DNA from: Nelumbo lutea
Lineage: Eukaryota; Streptophyta; Magnoliopsida; Proteales; Nelumbonaceae
Assembly: GCA_022828595.1 (NCBI GenBank)
Contig: JAKGHH010000001.1
Location: 121,098,999 to 121,162,998, forward strand
Length of the DNA: 64,000 nucleotides
Reading direction: 5' to 3'
The stretch's first letter is position 1. The number at the start of each line of letters is the position of its first letter. The notes beneath the pieces were generated by a model. That model had not been told where the DNA came from and did not search any database. It saw nothing but the letters and a program-made list of their open reading frames with translations. Positions 35,631 through 47,497 of the stretch are shown piece by piece. The translations under genes and the position numbers were made by a program.

Positions 35631-35752
35631 AATATCTCCCTACCCACACCTCACTACAGCTGCACATCGAGAATATCTCCCTTATTTGCAGTTAGAATTC
35701 ATGGGAGATGTTCCCAATGTGCATCCTAGTGTCGTGTGGGTAGGAGATCTGG
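35631..35752. mobile_element. Foldback MITE, same family as 61503-61617
   Basis: The left arm CTACCCACACCTCACTACAG, then CTGCACATCGAGAATATCTC, pairs with the right arm GGGAGATGTTCCCAATGTGC, then GTGTCGTGTGGGTAGGAGAT. Arms of about 45-50 bp enclose a loop of about 20 bp, giving near-complete self-complementarity. Confidence 0.65.
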
Positions 35753-35935
35753 ATCTCACACTTACTAGTTTATAAAAATTAAAGTTGATTATCTTCATGA
35801 GCTTGAATAGGATTCTTGTGGGTAGGAGATCCAGATCTGCTTTGATAACCATTCTAGATTTTCAATGCTGAATCATAGGAGATTGCGCAAGTGTTTCTTT
35901 ATAAGTGCTTATTAAGACAAACACTAAACAACTGA

Positions 35936-35997
35936 GGGCTGGCTCGTTGGTGTGTTAGCTGGTTTGTTCCAGCGTTAACATGAAATTGAATCCCACA
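35936..35997. repeat. Dispersed repeat shared with 62243-62300
   Basis: GCTCGTTGGTGTGTTAGCTG and GTTCCAGCGTTAAC here match, in inverse orientation, GTTTATTCCAGCGTTGACGT and GCTCGTTGGTGTGTTGCTAG at 62243-62300. Two copies of an uncharacterised repeat end. Confidence 0.5.
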
Positions 35998-37986
35998 ACC
36001 AGCACTTTGGGGAAAAAGGGGTTAAGGAAAAGTTATCAATGGTGCATGACACCGAAAACCCCCCCACAAATACCTAAAACATTCCAAAAGCACCCAAATA
36101 AATTCAAATAGATGTTGGACAAAATAAATTAAATAAATAAAAGTCCAACTGTCCAACAAATGTTTTTTCAACAGAAAAAGCCCATTTGAAAGAAGCTAAA
36201 AGTTATGGCTTTTTTGTAATTACTTATTGAAAAAGCACTTATTGCATTTCTGGGCCATCTTGGCCCACCACGTAATAATCAAAATACCTATATTACCCCT
36301 CATTTGAAAGAAACACATTTTTCACCAGACACTCATTAACAAACGGGAGTGGGTTAGCTGGAGACAAAAACATACACACCCGGTTGAACTACCTATCTGG
36401 TGTGTATGATTTTATCTCCAGCTCATCCGAACTGTCAACAATAAGCAATTCCAAACATCACCTGTCTAAATTTTTGAGAATATCATTTAATACCTCAAAA
36501 AGAAATTGTTGCAGTCGTGTGCATGTGATATCGATCTAGACTTGACCAAAACTAAATTAATGGGCTAGAGAACCAAATCCCTATTCCTTTGGCCAAGACA
36601 ATCTTTTGTCTTTAATCGGTAAATCTTAGAGTGTGATTGCAGCAGGCCATACAGATCATACGAAATCTGTTCATTAATTGTTGCCATGAGATTTCTCAGT
36701 GAAGAAGGGACGGCTTTGTAGAGAGAACTACCTTGCAAGTTTAGGCTCCTAGCCTTTAATTTTCACTATCTAGAAACAAGTTTAGTGCCTTGTTCTCTCT
36801 TACTAAAATATTTAATTTGTATACTTGGGAGCTTTGTTCTTGGAAAAATGATAGCTTTCTTTGTCTAATGGGAATTAAGAGTCTAAAGGATAATCATGAT
36901 GGAAGGAACAAGTAATTGATTCTACATTCACTAATGAATGGGATCTACTGATTGACAGTACTCATACTTTGTAGCCAAATTTGTGATAAACCAGTATGTT
37001 TCTCAGCAAAATTAGGTGCCTTTTCTGTTAAAGAATCATCTAAGCCTTATCCCAATTACTTTTTCTGTTAAAGAATCATATAGAAAATTTGTTAAATCTG
37101 AAATCTCAACAACATGGATGGTTTAAGAATATCTCAAGAATTCAACTATATATTTCTTTGGAAATGTGCAATGCCCAGCATTAATGCTTTGAAATGCTCA
37201 GCAAAGTATGGGTCCAACTAAGCTTTTACTTTTTCTTGCACAAATTCTCCTACTGTAAGTTTTGCAAACAGGAATTGTTATTTTAATTTATTCACAAATG
37301 AAGAGCTGAATTCTGGTAATATTGTATACAAAGTTATGGACATGATGAATGGGATAAACAAGAGAGAACTACATCAAAGGGCTTCTTTCACTTGTCTCTT
37401 CAAATGTAGTGATGGAGATGGTAGAATCTCTCTTAATATGTTGAAGGTAATTCTGGATTCTGATTAATTGGACGACTCTGCAGCATCATTGAAGGGAAGG
37501 GAAGGTCTACATGGTTGATTGGCAATTTAATTACATTAACATAACCTCCATTATTTTGGATAACTATAACTAATTTGATGGCATTATGTGAATTGACATG
37601 CTAATAAAGTAGCCTAAAAACTTTGTAAGGGAATGCATGAAATGTTTGGGTAACATAAAATGGCATTATGTGAATTGCATGTAAAGCAATGCATGAATAA
37701 CTTTTGCATGCCAATGGAGGACATGTGTTTGAGCACATGTATTCTCAGTGTTAAGTGTAGGGTTTGGATGTGAAAATCAAGAGGTGATCGAATTCTTTAC
37801 GGGAACCAATTAAATAAAGCCCTAACACTATATGATAATCAATTCCTTTTCTTTCTTTGGGAATTAATATGATAACCAGAATCAAAAGCATGTATGGTGT
37901 ATAGAAAGGTCAGTTGAACCCAGCTGATTGACCCATTTTGGGGAGATCAAATCAGCTACCCACAATTTCTTATAGCACTTCCCCGT
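35998..37986. other. Intergenic, no gene seen
   Basis: No open frame above background. Short MITE-like fragments occur near 36150-36420. Confidence 0.55.
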
Positions 37987-38066
37987 CATGTATTGAGAAT
38001 ATCTCCTGATAATAGTAACAGAAATGATATGATGATGTTATCATTTGGAGATGCTCTTAATACATG
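37987..38066. mobile_element. Short foldback MITE
   Basis: CATGTATTGAGAATATCTCC (37987-38006) and GGAGATGCTCTTAATACATG (38047-38066) pair at 17 of 20 positions. They carry the ATATCTCC/GGAGAT signature of the foldback family. Confidence 0.55.
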
Positions 38067-39599
38067 CCGGGGATGTGTTATGGAACATTGTGGGGGCGCA
38101 GTCTCATGGGGGGCTGATTTGAACTCCATTTTATGTTTTTATAATTCCCTACTTGAATCAACATCGATCATGTACATGTAGACAGCGAACCCAAATGAAA
38201 ATCCCCATATGTCTTAGAACAGCCAAATACTAAGGCATTGATTGAGCTCTTTTAGGTTAGGACCAACCGACCAACAAACAATCATCACTAGCTTATTTGA
38301 AAGAAACGAAATCGTAATATGGAAATGCTCAGCGCTCTCTGTTTCTCATCTTCAGTCCCACTCTTAAGGAGTGGTAAGTGGTGAGTGGTGAGCCCCTACC
38401 CCAACCATGTTATTAGTTTCGGTGCGACAAGCACTCGAATACTGCACTGCTATGAATGGGGGAGCAACATTATTTGTAGCACTCTCTGTCTCCCACAAAC
38501 CTCGTCCTTCTACGCCTGGGACTACCCTTTGGTCAAACACCGCCTTATTGCTGTCTCTTCCTACTTTTATCTGCCAACTTATTCTATCATCTCCATGATG
38601 ATAGCTGCCCAATATCTAGAATAGAGGCTTTCGTCTTCTTAGTGCAAAAGCAAAACCTTAACCTTCTGTTTTGTCACACGAGGAGAAGGAGAGGAAGAAT
38701 TAAAAGAAAAGTAAGTAATGGTGGTAAATCATACTTATTGTGATTTTAGGAAATTTGGTAGCCTCACATAAAAGCCAAAAAATTAAAAAAGAAAAAAGGG
38801 AAGTTGATGTGAAAACCAATGCTGACTTGCCGAGTATTCATAACATCAGTCCACAAATCTGGGCATTAGCCGTGAGCAATGGAATGCCTGAGCATTGTCC
38901 TCAATTGGACAGATTCGAGCATCCAAGTTTTTCTCAGTTGGCCAAGCAACACCCTAACCAAGAAAATTTCAACCTTCAATTGTTGCCATCGCTTCTAGCC
39001 CTAAAAGGCTAAAACCCAATCCAAATTAAAGCCAAAACTCAAAAGAGAGTTGGGTCTTAATTAGCTAGGCCTAGAATAAACAGTTTGAAATCTTCTCCCT
39101 GGGAATGGGGTGGGGTCTTTAGTTCTGTAAATGGGCTGAGGTCATTTACTAGGTTCTGTACTAAGATGGGAAATGAATGGGCTTTAACCTTTTATTTTTT
39201 GGGTACTCGAATGGGCTTTAACTTATGAAAGGTCTAAAATGCTTAGTCCTTTCAAGTAATGACGTGGTGTAATAGAAAAAGAATATGAATTATATATAAA
39301 GGAAAAAGGGATTTATTGATCATTATCGATAATCCAAGTGCATGCGCGCAAGTGGAAGCTTTTGCAGTTGGAGATGGTCTCGACTTTGCTAAAGAGTTGG
39401 GTTGGATGGTGAGACGTGAAATTCGTTGCCCGGGAAAAATGACTTCTGTTTGGTTGAATGTTTTTTCAAAAAAGCTTTTTTCCGTGCTTTGAAATTCGGA
39501 AAAGGTATGGTTTGAGAAAATATCCCTTTTTAACATTTTCAGATATTTATACCATTGCTACAACGATTTTATGATGTTTGGAAGGGATATAAATACAAA
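38067..39599. other. Intergenic, no recognised gene
   Basis: The plus-strand frame at 38740-39012 (90 codons, with DLPSIHNISPQIWALAVSNG) matches nothing I recognise and lacks neighbouring splice or promoter signals. The remainder shows nothing. Confidence 0.45.
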
Positions 39600-40260
39600 T
39601 ATGTAGAGTACTGCAAAACCTTGTATTGGTATATGACTTTGAACCTAAGGTTATGTTTGGTTGCAGTTCAAATTTATTTACATTTGTACAAATGCATGGG
39701 AGTGCAAATATAAAAAATGCAAATTCTTGTTTAATTTTATTTTGGATTCTATGTTATTCTGCTTCATATCTTAATTTACTTCATTTGTACTTCAATCGAA
39801 CAAAATAAACTAAAATGGCATCAGTTCCAAACATTATCCTTGACTGTTGTGTGATATTATCGCATCTTTTATGAAATTCATCTCACATTGGTGTTGTTTA
39901 CCCTTTGATCGGGTAACATTGTTGTTAAGGCTGTTTTTTTATTGCAATACAAATAAATCTACACTGATGCAAAACTATGGTGGTGCAAATGATTTGAGTG
40001 TAAATTCCGACCTATTTCTATTTCAAATTTTAGATTATTTTGTTTGATTGCAGTATGAAGTAAATTAAGACATGGAGCATAATAAAATAAAATCCAAAAC
40101 AAAATTAAATGAGAATTTACATTTTTTTTTTCATTTACACTCCCATGCATTTGTACTAGTGCCAATAAAATTGTACTGCAACCAAACACAATCCAAGGCA
40201 CAGTTTGAAAGGAATATAAATACAAATATGTACAGTACAAATACATAAAATACAAGGCTT
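39600..40260. repeat. Large inverted repeat, arms about 205-215 bp
   Basis: 39600-39805 returns in inverse orientation at 40045-40260. Paired marks: GTTTGGTTGCAGTTCAAATT with the inverse of AATTTTATTGTACTGCAACC-type text, TACAAATGCATGGGAGTG in both, and TCTTAATTTACTTCAT in both. The spacer is about 240 bp. A transcript would form a long hairpin. Probably a foldback or a MITE pair. Confidence 0.65.
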
Positions 40261-40302
40261 TACACTACATATTTGCATTTGTACTCTTCCCAAATATAGC
40301 AT
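40197..40302. mobile_element. MITE, GGC(A/T)CAGTTTG family
   Basis: GGCACAGTTTGAAAGGAATA...AATACAAATATGTACAG at the left matches the inverse of TACATATTTGCATTTGTACT...CCCAAATATAGC at the right. A second complete copy is at 55041-55153 and partial copies flank this one. Confidence 0.55.
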
Positions 40303-40375
40303 TAGAAAGAATATATACAAAAAGTAAGGTTTTGCGCTCTACATATTTATATTTGTACTTATTCCATTTGTAACT

Positions 40376-43300
40376 TGACCTATTACTCCTGACTTCATCT
40401 TCTTCTTCCTATAAATTAATTGTAAAAAGGGATTTTTAGACTACAATCCCCCCAGAGATTTTTTTTTTTGCAGCCTCTACTCCCCCACCCCCTCACCTAT
40501 AAACCACATCCTGCCCGTGAATTTGACATCAATCTACGGACAGGATTCAATCCACCCCTTCCACCTAAGGGTGGACTGAATCATAAAAACCCCGAAAATT
40601 AAATAAAATAATAAAGCAAATGTGCAACGCTCACAGGCCCATATTCAATTATTCATCCAACACATGCATGTGAGAAATGTTGCATGCCACGATGGGGATG
40701 GGGTATATCATAGAACTTGCCCTCAAAATGGGAAAATTTTGCAGGTTGTTTAGGCCAACAGGCTGGGCTGTTGCAAACCTTTTGGGTGTGACTCGTCAAC
40801 CCATTTAATCTCTTATTTGACTTTTTGGTCAAAAGAATATTAAATATTAAGGAAAATTACTCTTTTACGGTTTTACATCACACCCATCGTAACATGTCAT
40901 TCATGTCCAAGAATGTTGGGTCCAGCAGCCAAAGTTTTTTTTTTTTTTCAAAATGAAGGTTGCATTTGGTTGGAGGACACTCTAGAGACCCCTCGACAAA
41001 ATGTGAAAACACCAACATTTGCAATAAATTCAAGGCATTACATTAATTGATCATTTATTTCAAGTTTTGGTGTGTTTACATTTCATTGGAATAGAACATG
41101 GTTGTCAAATGATGTATACAACGTATTCAATGCTATCGTTGATGTCAATTCTACTGGGCCTATTATCCCTCCAATTGTTTTCGAATTTTAGTAGGTGGTT
41201 GGCATGGCTGTTGTTGTTTCGGAGATGTTTTCTGATAAAATGGTGCTGTATGCATGAGGGTTTATTGCATTATTTTTTTAAAAAATGGTTTTTTTTTTCT
41301 TTTTTTTTTCTTTGGCATTGATTCTGCTACGTAGGTTGTTTTCTGGGATAATAGCACTGGTTTTGTTTGGTAATAGCGTTGTATAATTGTTTTCAGTATT
41401 GGTCAATATTATCCAATGCTCAAGATAATGTCACATTGATGCTACGTCATTGCATCGTTAGCAGCAACAGGCTGTTTTTTAAGAAAACATTGAATTTGGA
41501 GTTTCTTCAAATCACACTTCCCCGATTTTCAAGGTGTGTTTGGAACAATGTTTTTTTTTTTCTTTTTCTGGAAAAATGATATCAAATAAGAGGCCGTTTT
41601 CTGAAGCACCACTTTTTCTGGTGTGGCACCGATATGACACCGTTTTCTCAAAAAATGTCATTGATGCCAAACACTATCTTAGTTACTGTTACAATGTCAA
41701 GTTTTTTCATATTTGGCTCCGTTGCAGCAGCGATTTGGCGATTTCCTATCCAGTTTCCGCAAGGACCAGTACCCGTTTTTTGGGGGTGTTTATGGTCTGG
41801 TCTGGTTTGCCTTGAAGAAGATTTCAAACCGAATTAGTAAATTATGGTTTGAGAAATTCTTAGACCAAATTAAACCATTTTAGAAGAGAAATTAAACCAG
41901 ACCAAACCATTCTATAACAGTTTGGTCTGGTTTCTAATGTGGTTTGGGCCATTCTAAACCCAATTAGAATAACATGCATACCTATATAAATAATAAATAT
42001 AATTTAAATATCATATTAAAACGTTAACAAGTGCCACCTACTACTATTATATAAATTACATTCACACTTTTTCAAACATAAACAACTCTTTGGACATCAA
42101 ATTTCAAATTAAAAATAAAAAAAAACAATAATATATAAAATATTAAATGAATACATACATACACGCATGCATATATATTATATATTACTAAATATATTAA
42201 TTAATACTTTAGTTTATGATTTGGTTGAGTGTGAATTGGCAGTCTAGACCATATAATGAGCACCCTCTTAGTTTGACACTCTGAATTTCCTAGCCACAAG
42301 ATATTGCCGCCTATCATCAGTTTCTGCAAAATTAATAAACTAGAGAGAGAGAGGGAGAGTAAAATAATAAATGGACTAAAGTTTCTTATAATGGTCTGGA
42401 CGTGAGGCCAAGGTAAGTGCTACATACTGCACTGATAAAATCCGAAGTTCAATCCCTACATAAACATGTTACCGAATCATTGGGCACAATTAAAACCATC
42501 AGCCCAGCCCAATCTTCCGAGTTTCTGGAGCCCGTAAGGGGCAGCCCAGCCTACATTCATTATATCCAGAATTGAGAATCCACGACTTGACAGTCCTTTG
42601 TTACGCATCCCACCACTGGAAATGTGATTGTGTTTGGAACAAGGTTTTTATTCACATGGAATTTCGGTAGTTTGTTTTGCCCTTCAGGATTTCGGATTTT
42701 ATTTTTTTTTTTCGCCAAGTCAAACCTTCATGCCTTACTACTAAGAAAATCACTGACAAACAGTACTAGTTAGGGAAAGAGCTTCTCTTACTATAATTCA
42801 GATTTCTTCAATCTTCATACCGACATGGTTGATGGTTGTCATTCTCCGCATCTCTCTCTCTTTCTCTCTCTCTCTAAAATACTAAAAACTTTTCTTATAT
42901 TGACCTCAAATTTGAATATTCAAATAATAGGGGTGCAACTTGCGTTTCTAATAAATATATCTTCTATAAATATTCAAGGACTTTTCTTGATATTTACCTC
43001 CTGATTTCACCAGGTCTGTACCGGATGGTGATTTAGTGCAAATTAGCATTTTACACTGTGTCGGGTATGGGATTTTGGGCCGGGCCCATTCAAATTTTGT
43101 TAAAAGCCTATCTCATATGGTTTCCCTCTTTTAACACGTCCAAATCAAGGGCTAAAACCATAATCAAGGGAAAAGAAAAACGTTTACGTTTGGTTCAATA
43201 TCTTGTAAATATGATCTCTGTTCTACCAAAAAAAAAAAATTCTCACCTTACTACTTTCAGAATACTTATATTTTAAATAAAAAAGTAAGATTAATTTCTG

Positions 43301-43440
43301 ATTTAAGGGCCCACTATCTCCAACATTGATTTAGCTTAATTTCTTAGCATTATTCTATAAAACTTGTATAGTTTTCCCTACCTTATCCTTCAAATAAAGC
43401 ACAGCCTTGAGGTTTGTATAATATGCTATTGTTGGTTGTT
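40376..43440. other. Intergenic with MITE-like pieces, no gene seen
   Basis: 41533-41683 is bounded by GTGTTTGGAACAATGTT and ATGTCATTGATGCCAAACAC, a MITE-like inverted pair. 41790-41960 repeats GGTCTGGTTT motifs. (GA)n and (TC)n microsatellites lie at 42341-42360 and 42848-42875. No credible coding frame. Confidence 0.5.
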
Positions 43441-43950
43441 ACTTTTACAAGGTGGGTCCCACATACCACTGGTGAATATGTATGTGGGGTTCGTGGGTGA
43501 ACATGTATGTGGGGCCCACATACATTTTATAAGTTGGGCCCCACATACCATTGGTAGACATGTATGTGGGGCCCATATGCATTTTACAAGGTGGGCCCGA
43601 CACATCATTGGTGGACATGCATGTGGGGTTCATGTGTGGGCATGTATGTGGGTCCCACATGCTTTTTACAAGGTGGGACCCACATACCATTGGTGGACAT
43701 GCATGTGGGGTCCATGTGTGGACATGTATGTGGGGCCCACATACATTTTTCAAGGTGGGACCCATATACCATTGGTGGATATGCATGTTGGGTCCATGTG
43801 TGGACATGTATGTGGGGCCCACATACATTTTTCAAGGTGGGCCCCACATACCATTGGTGGATATGCATGTTGGGTTCATGTGTGGACATGTATGTGGGGC
43901 ACACATACATTTTTCAAGGTAGGCCCCACATACCATTGGTAGGTCTCACT
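43441..43950. repeat. Minisatellite, 82-bp unit, about six copies
   Basis: The motif AAGGTGGG(A/C/T)CCCACATACCA recurs with its GGTGGG at 43451, 43533 (GTTGGG), 43590, 43672, 43754, 43836 and 43918 (GGTAGG). Spacings are 82, 57, 82, 82, 82 and 82. Each unit contains TGTATGTGGGGCCCACATAC, two 10-base arms around one base. 82 is not a multiple of three, and the consensus has no stop in most frames, so long frames appear in all three forward and all three reverse readings. These are almost surely not genes. Confidence 0.9.
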
Positions 43951-45460
43951 TACACATTTAAATAGTTTTTTGTTTAAAAATAACCCATTTTCTCCCAAGC
44001 GCGTGCATCGTGGCATACATTCAAAGAAGACAAGGGGCATAAAAAAATTGTAAAAGCTTCATTTAAGCTTCATGAAAAAGCCCAAATTCAGATTATTGAC
44101 ATCTTTTATTGGCTGGAGCTTTTTCCTAATAGATCTTTCTATTGCTAAACAAGAAAAGCCCAGACTTTAGGCTTCCAAACGCAGCCATATTTATCAATGA
44201 AATTTGACATGTAGATGTAAGGGTTTAAAAAATCAACACATTGGTGAACACACCCAAAAGACAATGTAGACCAACTCATGGTGGTTCGTTCTCTTTGGTA
44301 GGGTCTTTTGCTAAGATCCGGATTTCGTCCTTATTAAATGAAAACCTACAAATATATAGATGTTTTTAATGCACAGCTGCAAGTGTTTCGAGAACATAGT
44401 GAGGACTGAGGACTAAATCCGATCTCCTTTGGCTGGTTGTAGTAAGACTTGGGATCAAATCCTTTTTCCACGGGTGTTGGGCAGGGTATGAATATGGGTA
44501 TGGTGGATGGGCTACTCCGTTGTGTAGGCCCATGAACCCAAAATAAAAGGACAATGCAGTAAGGGCACTTTGATCAATGTTTATACTTTATACCCAAGGC
44601 TGAAGGGTGTATTTGTCCGGGGTGCTCTGTTATGTTTCCATTTACATGTGGCAAGTGCTTATTATGAATGGGTTGTGATTAAGAAAATTGGGGGATCATC
44701 AGAATATGATTTATTAGTAGTGGCCGAGCTAGAAAGAATTACAAACTCTGAGACAAAAAACAGAAGGGCTTCCGAATGTGGTTTGACATTGTTAAACAAA
44801 TGAAATGAAAGGAAATGAACATGGTCCCTCTCTACAAGAAGCCTATTATCAACTCATGGTGTGCATTTCTATTTCTTGCTGTTTGAAGGGTTGTCAGTTC
44901 TTGTTGTGGGCTTGGACTAATTGAGGAGTATGTCAGCTACTCAAATTTTCCACTTGGGATCATTTCTAGTTACAGTGTTTTATACTTGGGTACAGATATC
45001 CTCCATTCGACGTTTTTTTTTCAAAAAAAAAATAATAGAAAGGTCTTTCATTGATTCTATCAACTTTAAGGTTGTCTGATTCTGATAATAGAAGTTTAAG
45101 GACCTATTTACTTTTTACAGTTAAGCATTCAGTATTCATAAAAAAATTTTAACCACAAACAGAAAATAAATCCTTAAAATAAGTAATGCCAAATGCAGCT
45201 TAATTCATTACTCGTACCGTAATATCAGGGGATATATATATATAAGTATTTATAGGAAATCCTTTTCTTCAAAGGTGTCATGGTGTCCAATCAGGTCCCC
45301 CATGACAGATGGCTAATTTAACTTCATACATAAATGCAAATAGAACACCTTTAGGGATGTTCACCGAACTAAAAACTAAACTGAACCAAATCAACCGGTT
45401 AACCTGTTGATCAGTTTTGGTTCTTTGATTTTTCAGTTTTTTATATTTATAATATATTTT
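43951..45460. other. Intergenic, no gene seen
   Basis: No recognised domain in any frame; a short TA run near 45231-45243. Confidence 0.5.
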
Positions 45461-45461
45461 A

Positions 45462-45526
<65 letters not shown>
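45461..45526. repeat. Compound microsatellite (AAAT)n(AT)n
   Basis: ATAA/AAAT tetranucleotides at 45461-45503 run into an AT dinucleotide tract to about 45526. Confidence 0.9.
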
Positions 45527-45529
<3 letters not shown>

Positions 45530-46052
45530 TTATATTATAAATAATAAATAATAGATAATATATTAAACATTATAAAATAAATTATTATAGATAATATATT
45601 TATATATAATTCATATATATGTATATGATTTTAATTAGAAGAGTTGTGAGCTGAGAATAAGGAAGTCGAATTATTGGGCCCGGGCAAATTTCAGCCTGCA
45701 TTGAAAATGCCAAATTGCACCAACGGAGGACATTGAGATGTCACGAAAAAAATCCAGGCGAAACAACAAATGATAAGATTGGTGTGGACACAGGCGAAAC
45801 AACAAGTGACCCACCCTGGGGCCCTCCTACTTATAAATTCATAGAAAGTTGCGACGAGGGCCTGGGCTGCTTTTGGAATGCTTCTAATTTCTAACTACCT
45901 AACGTCTGATGTCTCAATCTTATCCCAATCTGAGGCCCAGGCCCCATTTTCTAATTTCCAGCCCTAAACAGGTTTTGGGTTCGGCCTGTTTAAGACTTCA
46001 AGTTGCACTTCCTGACTGCTAGTATATACCGGTTGATTCTAACTCTGTAAGG

Positions 46053-46522
46053 TAGGGATGGCAATTTTTTTCATCCCCGATGGGGATATGACTTCTCTAA
46101 CTCCATCGTATTTAGGATGGGGATTATTTTGGCAGGACAAAAATAGGGCCAGGGATTAATAGGGATACTCAGGTGGGTTGGGATTGGGGATTGAGGTCTC
46201 TACCTCACCCCGATTCTGATTATATATAATAAATATTATTATATATGACATTATTTATATTTTTCTATCAAAATATATTTAAAACATTATTTATATTTAA
46301 AATTTTTATTTATTTTAAGTAAATTTATTTAAAAAAACTGTAAACTAAAAAATTTTGGGATTTAAATCCTAAAGAAAAATCCATCTTCATTAAGAATAAA
46401 AAATGGATGACAACTTTTATCTCCAATGGGAATCAGGGATAAAGATTAATTTCAGAGTCGGAGTTAGAAATGGGAAATATGACCCCCGCCCTGAACCCGC
46501 CCTATTGCGATTCTTACCCATA
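46053..46522. mobile_element. MITE-like element, GGTAGGGATGGCAAT family
   Basis: It begins GGTAGGGATGGCAAT and ends CCCTATTGCGATTCTTACCC, imperfectly inverted. Inside are GGGGATATGACT/GGGGATTATTT-type GC-rich repeats around an AT-rich core. Its right part matches 23826-24010. Confidence 0.5.
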
Positions 46523-46995
46523 GGTAGGGCTTTCAATGGACTCATGGACCGGGCCGGACTGGTATTAGTCTACAGCTAGGATAATAGGACCCTATGCATG
46601 GTACATGAAAGAGCTGTCTCTCTCCAATGAACAGTTTAGATATTATTTGTGGTAGCATGTTCAAAGAATATAAGAGAAAGGGTTGAATCATGAATTAATG
46701 CAGCTGCAAGTTGATGAGCTACTGATTGGATTATTGGCAATCTCTGGGCTAGCCCGTCTTGGGCTTGGACATATTTTTCTTTTTTTATCGAAAGAAAACA
46801 AGTTCAAGTTCAATGCTCTGCCAGCTATTCAGCAGCCATGGCCAACAGGCCAAGCTTTAGCAAGAGTTCTTGCTGGTCATGATGAGTAGTCCAAACTAGG
46901 TCGTATCTATTCTTAGGCCCCATAGGCCCCATATAAGCTAAGACCTAAGACTTGGAATAACATCCACCCGCCCCCCTAAGAGAAAATATCGACAT

Positions 46996-47497
46996 ATGGT
47001 TCAACTAAAGTTCCTTTGCACTGAAATCAATATCATGAAAGATCTTCAAAGGAGGCTAATAGGTGAGAATATGCTTGTTGATTATCTGGAGTCTGGAATG
47101 GACCCAAAGGTAGCTGCTCGTTTAAAAACAGTCAGACTGCAACTTAAGTGTTTCAGAAATGGGTTGGATACAGTTTTTTTTTTCTTTTTTTTTTTCTTTT
47201 TTTCTCTATAAATTGCAAATTTTAATGTTTTTATTTTGAAATTTCTGCGTATCTCTGAAGATGATGCCAAGGAATTGAGTGCAAATTCGTCATCCTCTTC
47301 TGGAGTGAGTTCTGGTAGTGAGTGAAGTTATATTAATGCATGGTTTCATGCTGAAGACATTGCCGAGCTGAAGAGATTCATTTGAAGTGACTCGATGGCG
47401 CTAGATGAGTCAGATATTGTTGGTTACAGTAAAAAGATGAGGCATCTGTTGACTAAAAGAAAGCCTTGGATAGAGATACTCAAGAGTCTAGATTAAC
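46996..47497 (+). pseudogene. Unidentified broken coding sequence
   Basis: 46996-47175 encodes MKDLQRRLIGENMLVDYLES, then GMDPKVAARLKTVRLQLKCF. It is broken by a T/C-rich stretch of about 35 bp and an AT-rich piece. The segment from about 47259 to 47497 stays readable in one frame apart from two TGA codons: DDAKELSANSSSSSGVSSGS, then NAWFHAEDIAELKRF, SDSMALDESDIVGYSKKMRH and TKRKPWIEILKSLD followed by TAA. Residue use looks protein-like, so this was probably once coding, as a gene fragment or pseudogene. I do not recognise the family. Confidence 0.4.

Noticed and set aside
38364..38612. Minus-strand frame of 82 codons with several overlapping plus-strand frames
   Set aside because: Three similar frames overlap, none with a recognised domain.
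42390..42465. tRNA-like AAGTTCAATCCC box
   Set aside because: No acceptor stem or anticodon arm can be formed around it.
43364..43965. Long overlapping frames up to 192 codons, rich in Trp, Cys, His and Gly
   Set aside because: They arise from a minisatellite unit without stops and appear in all six frames; no frame is favoured.
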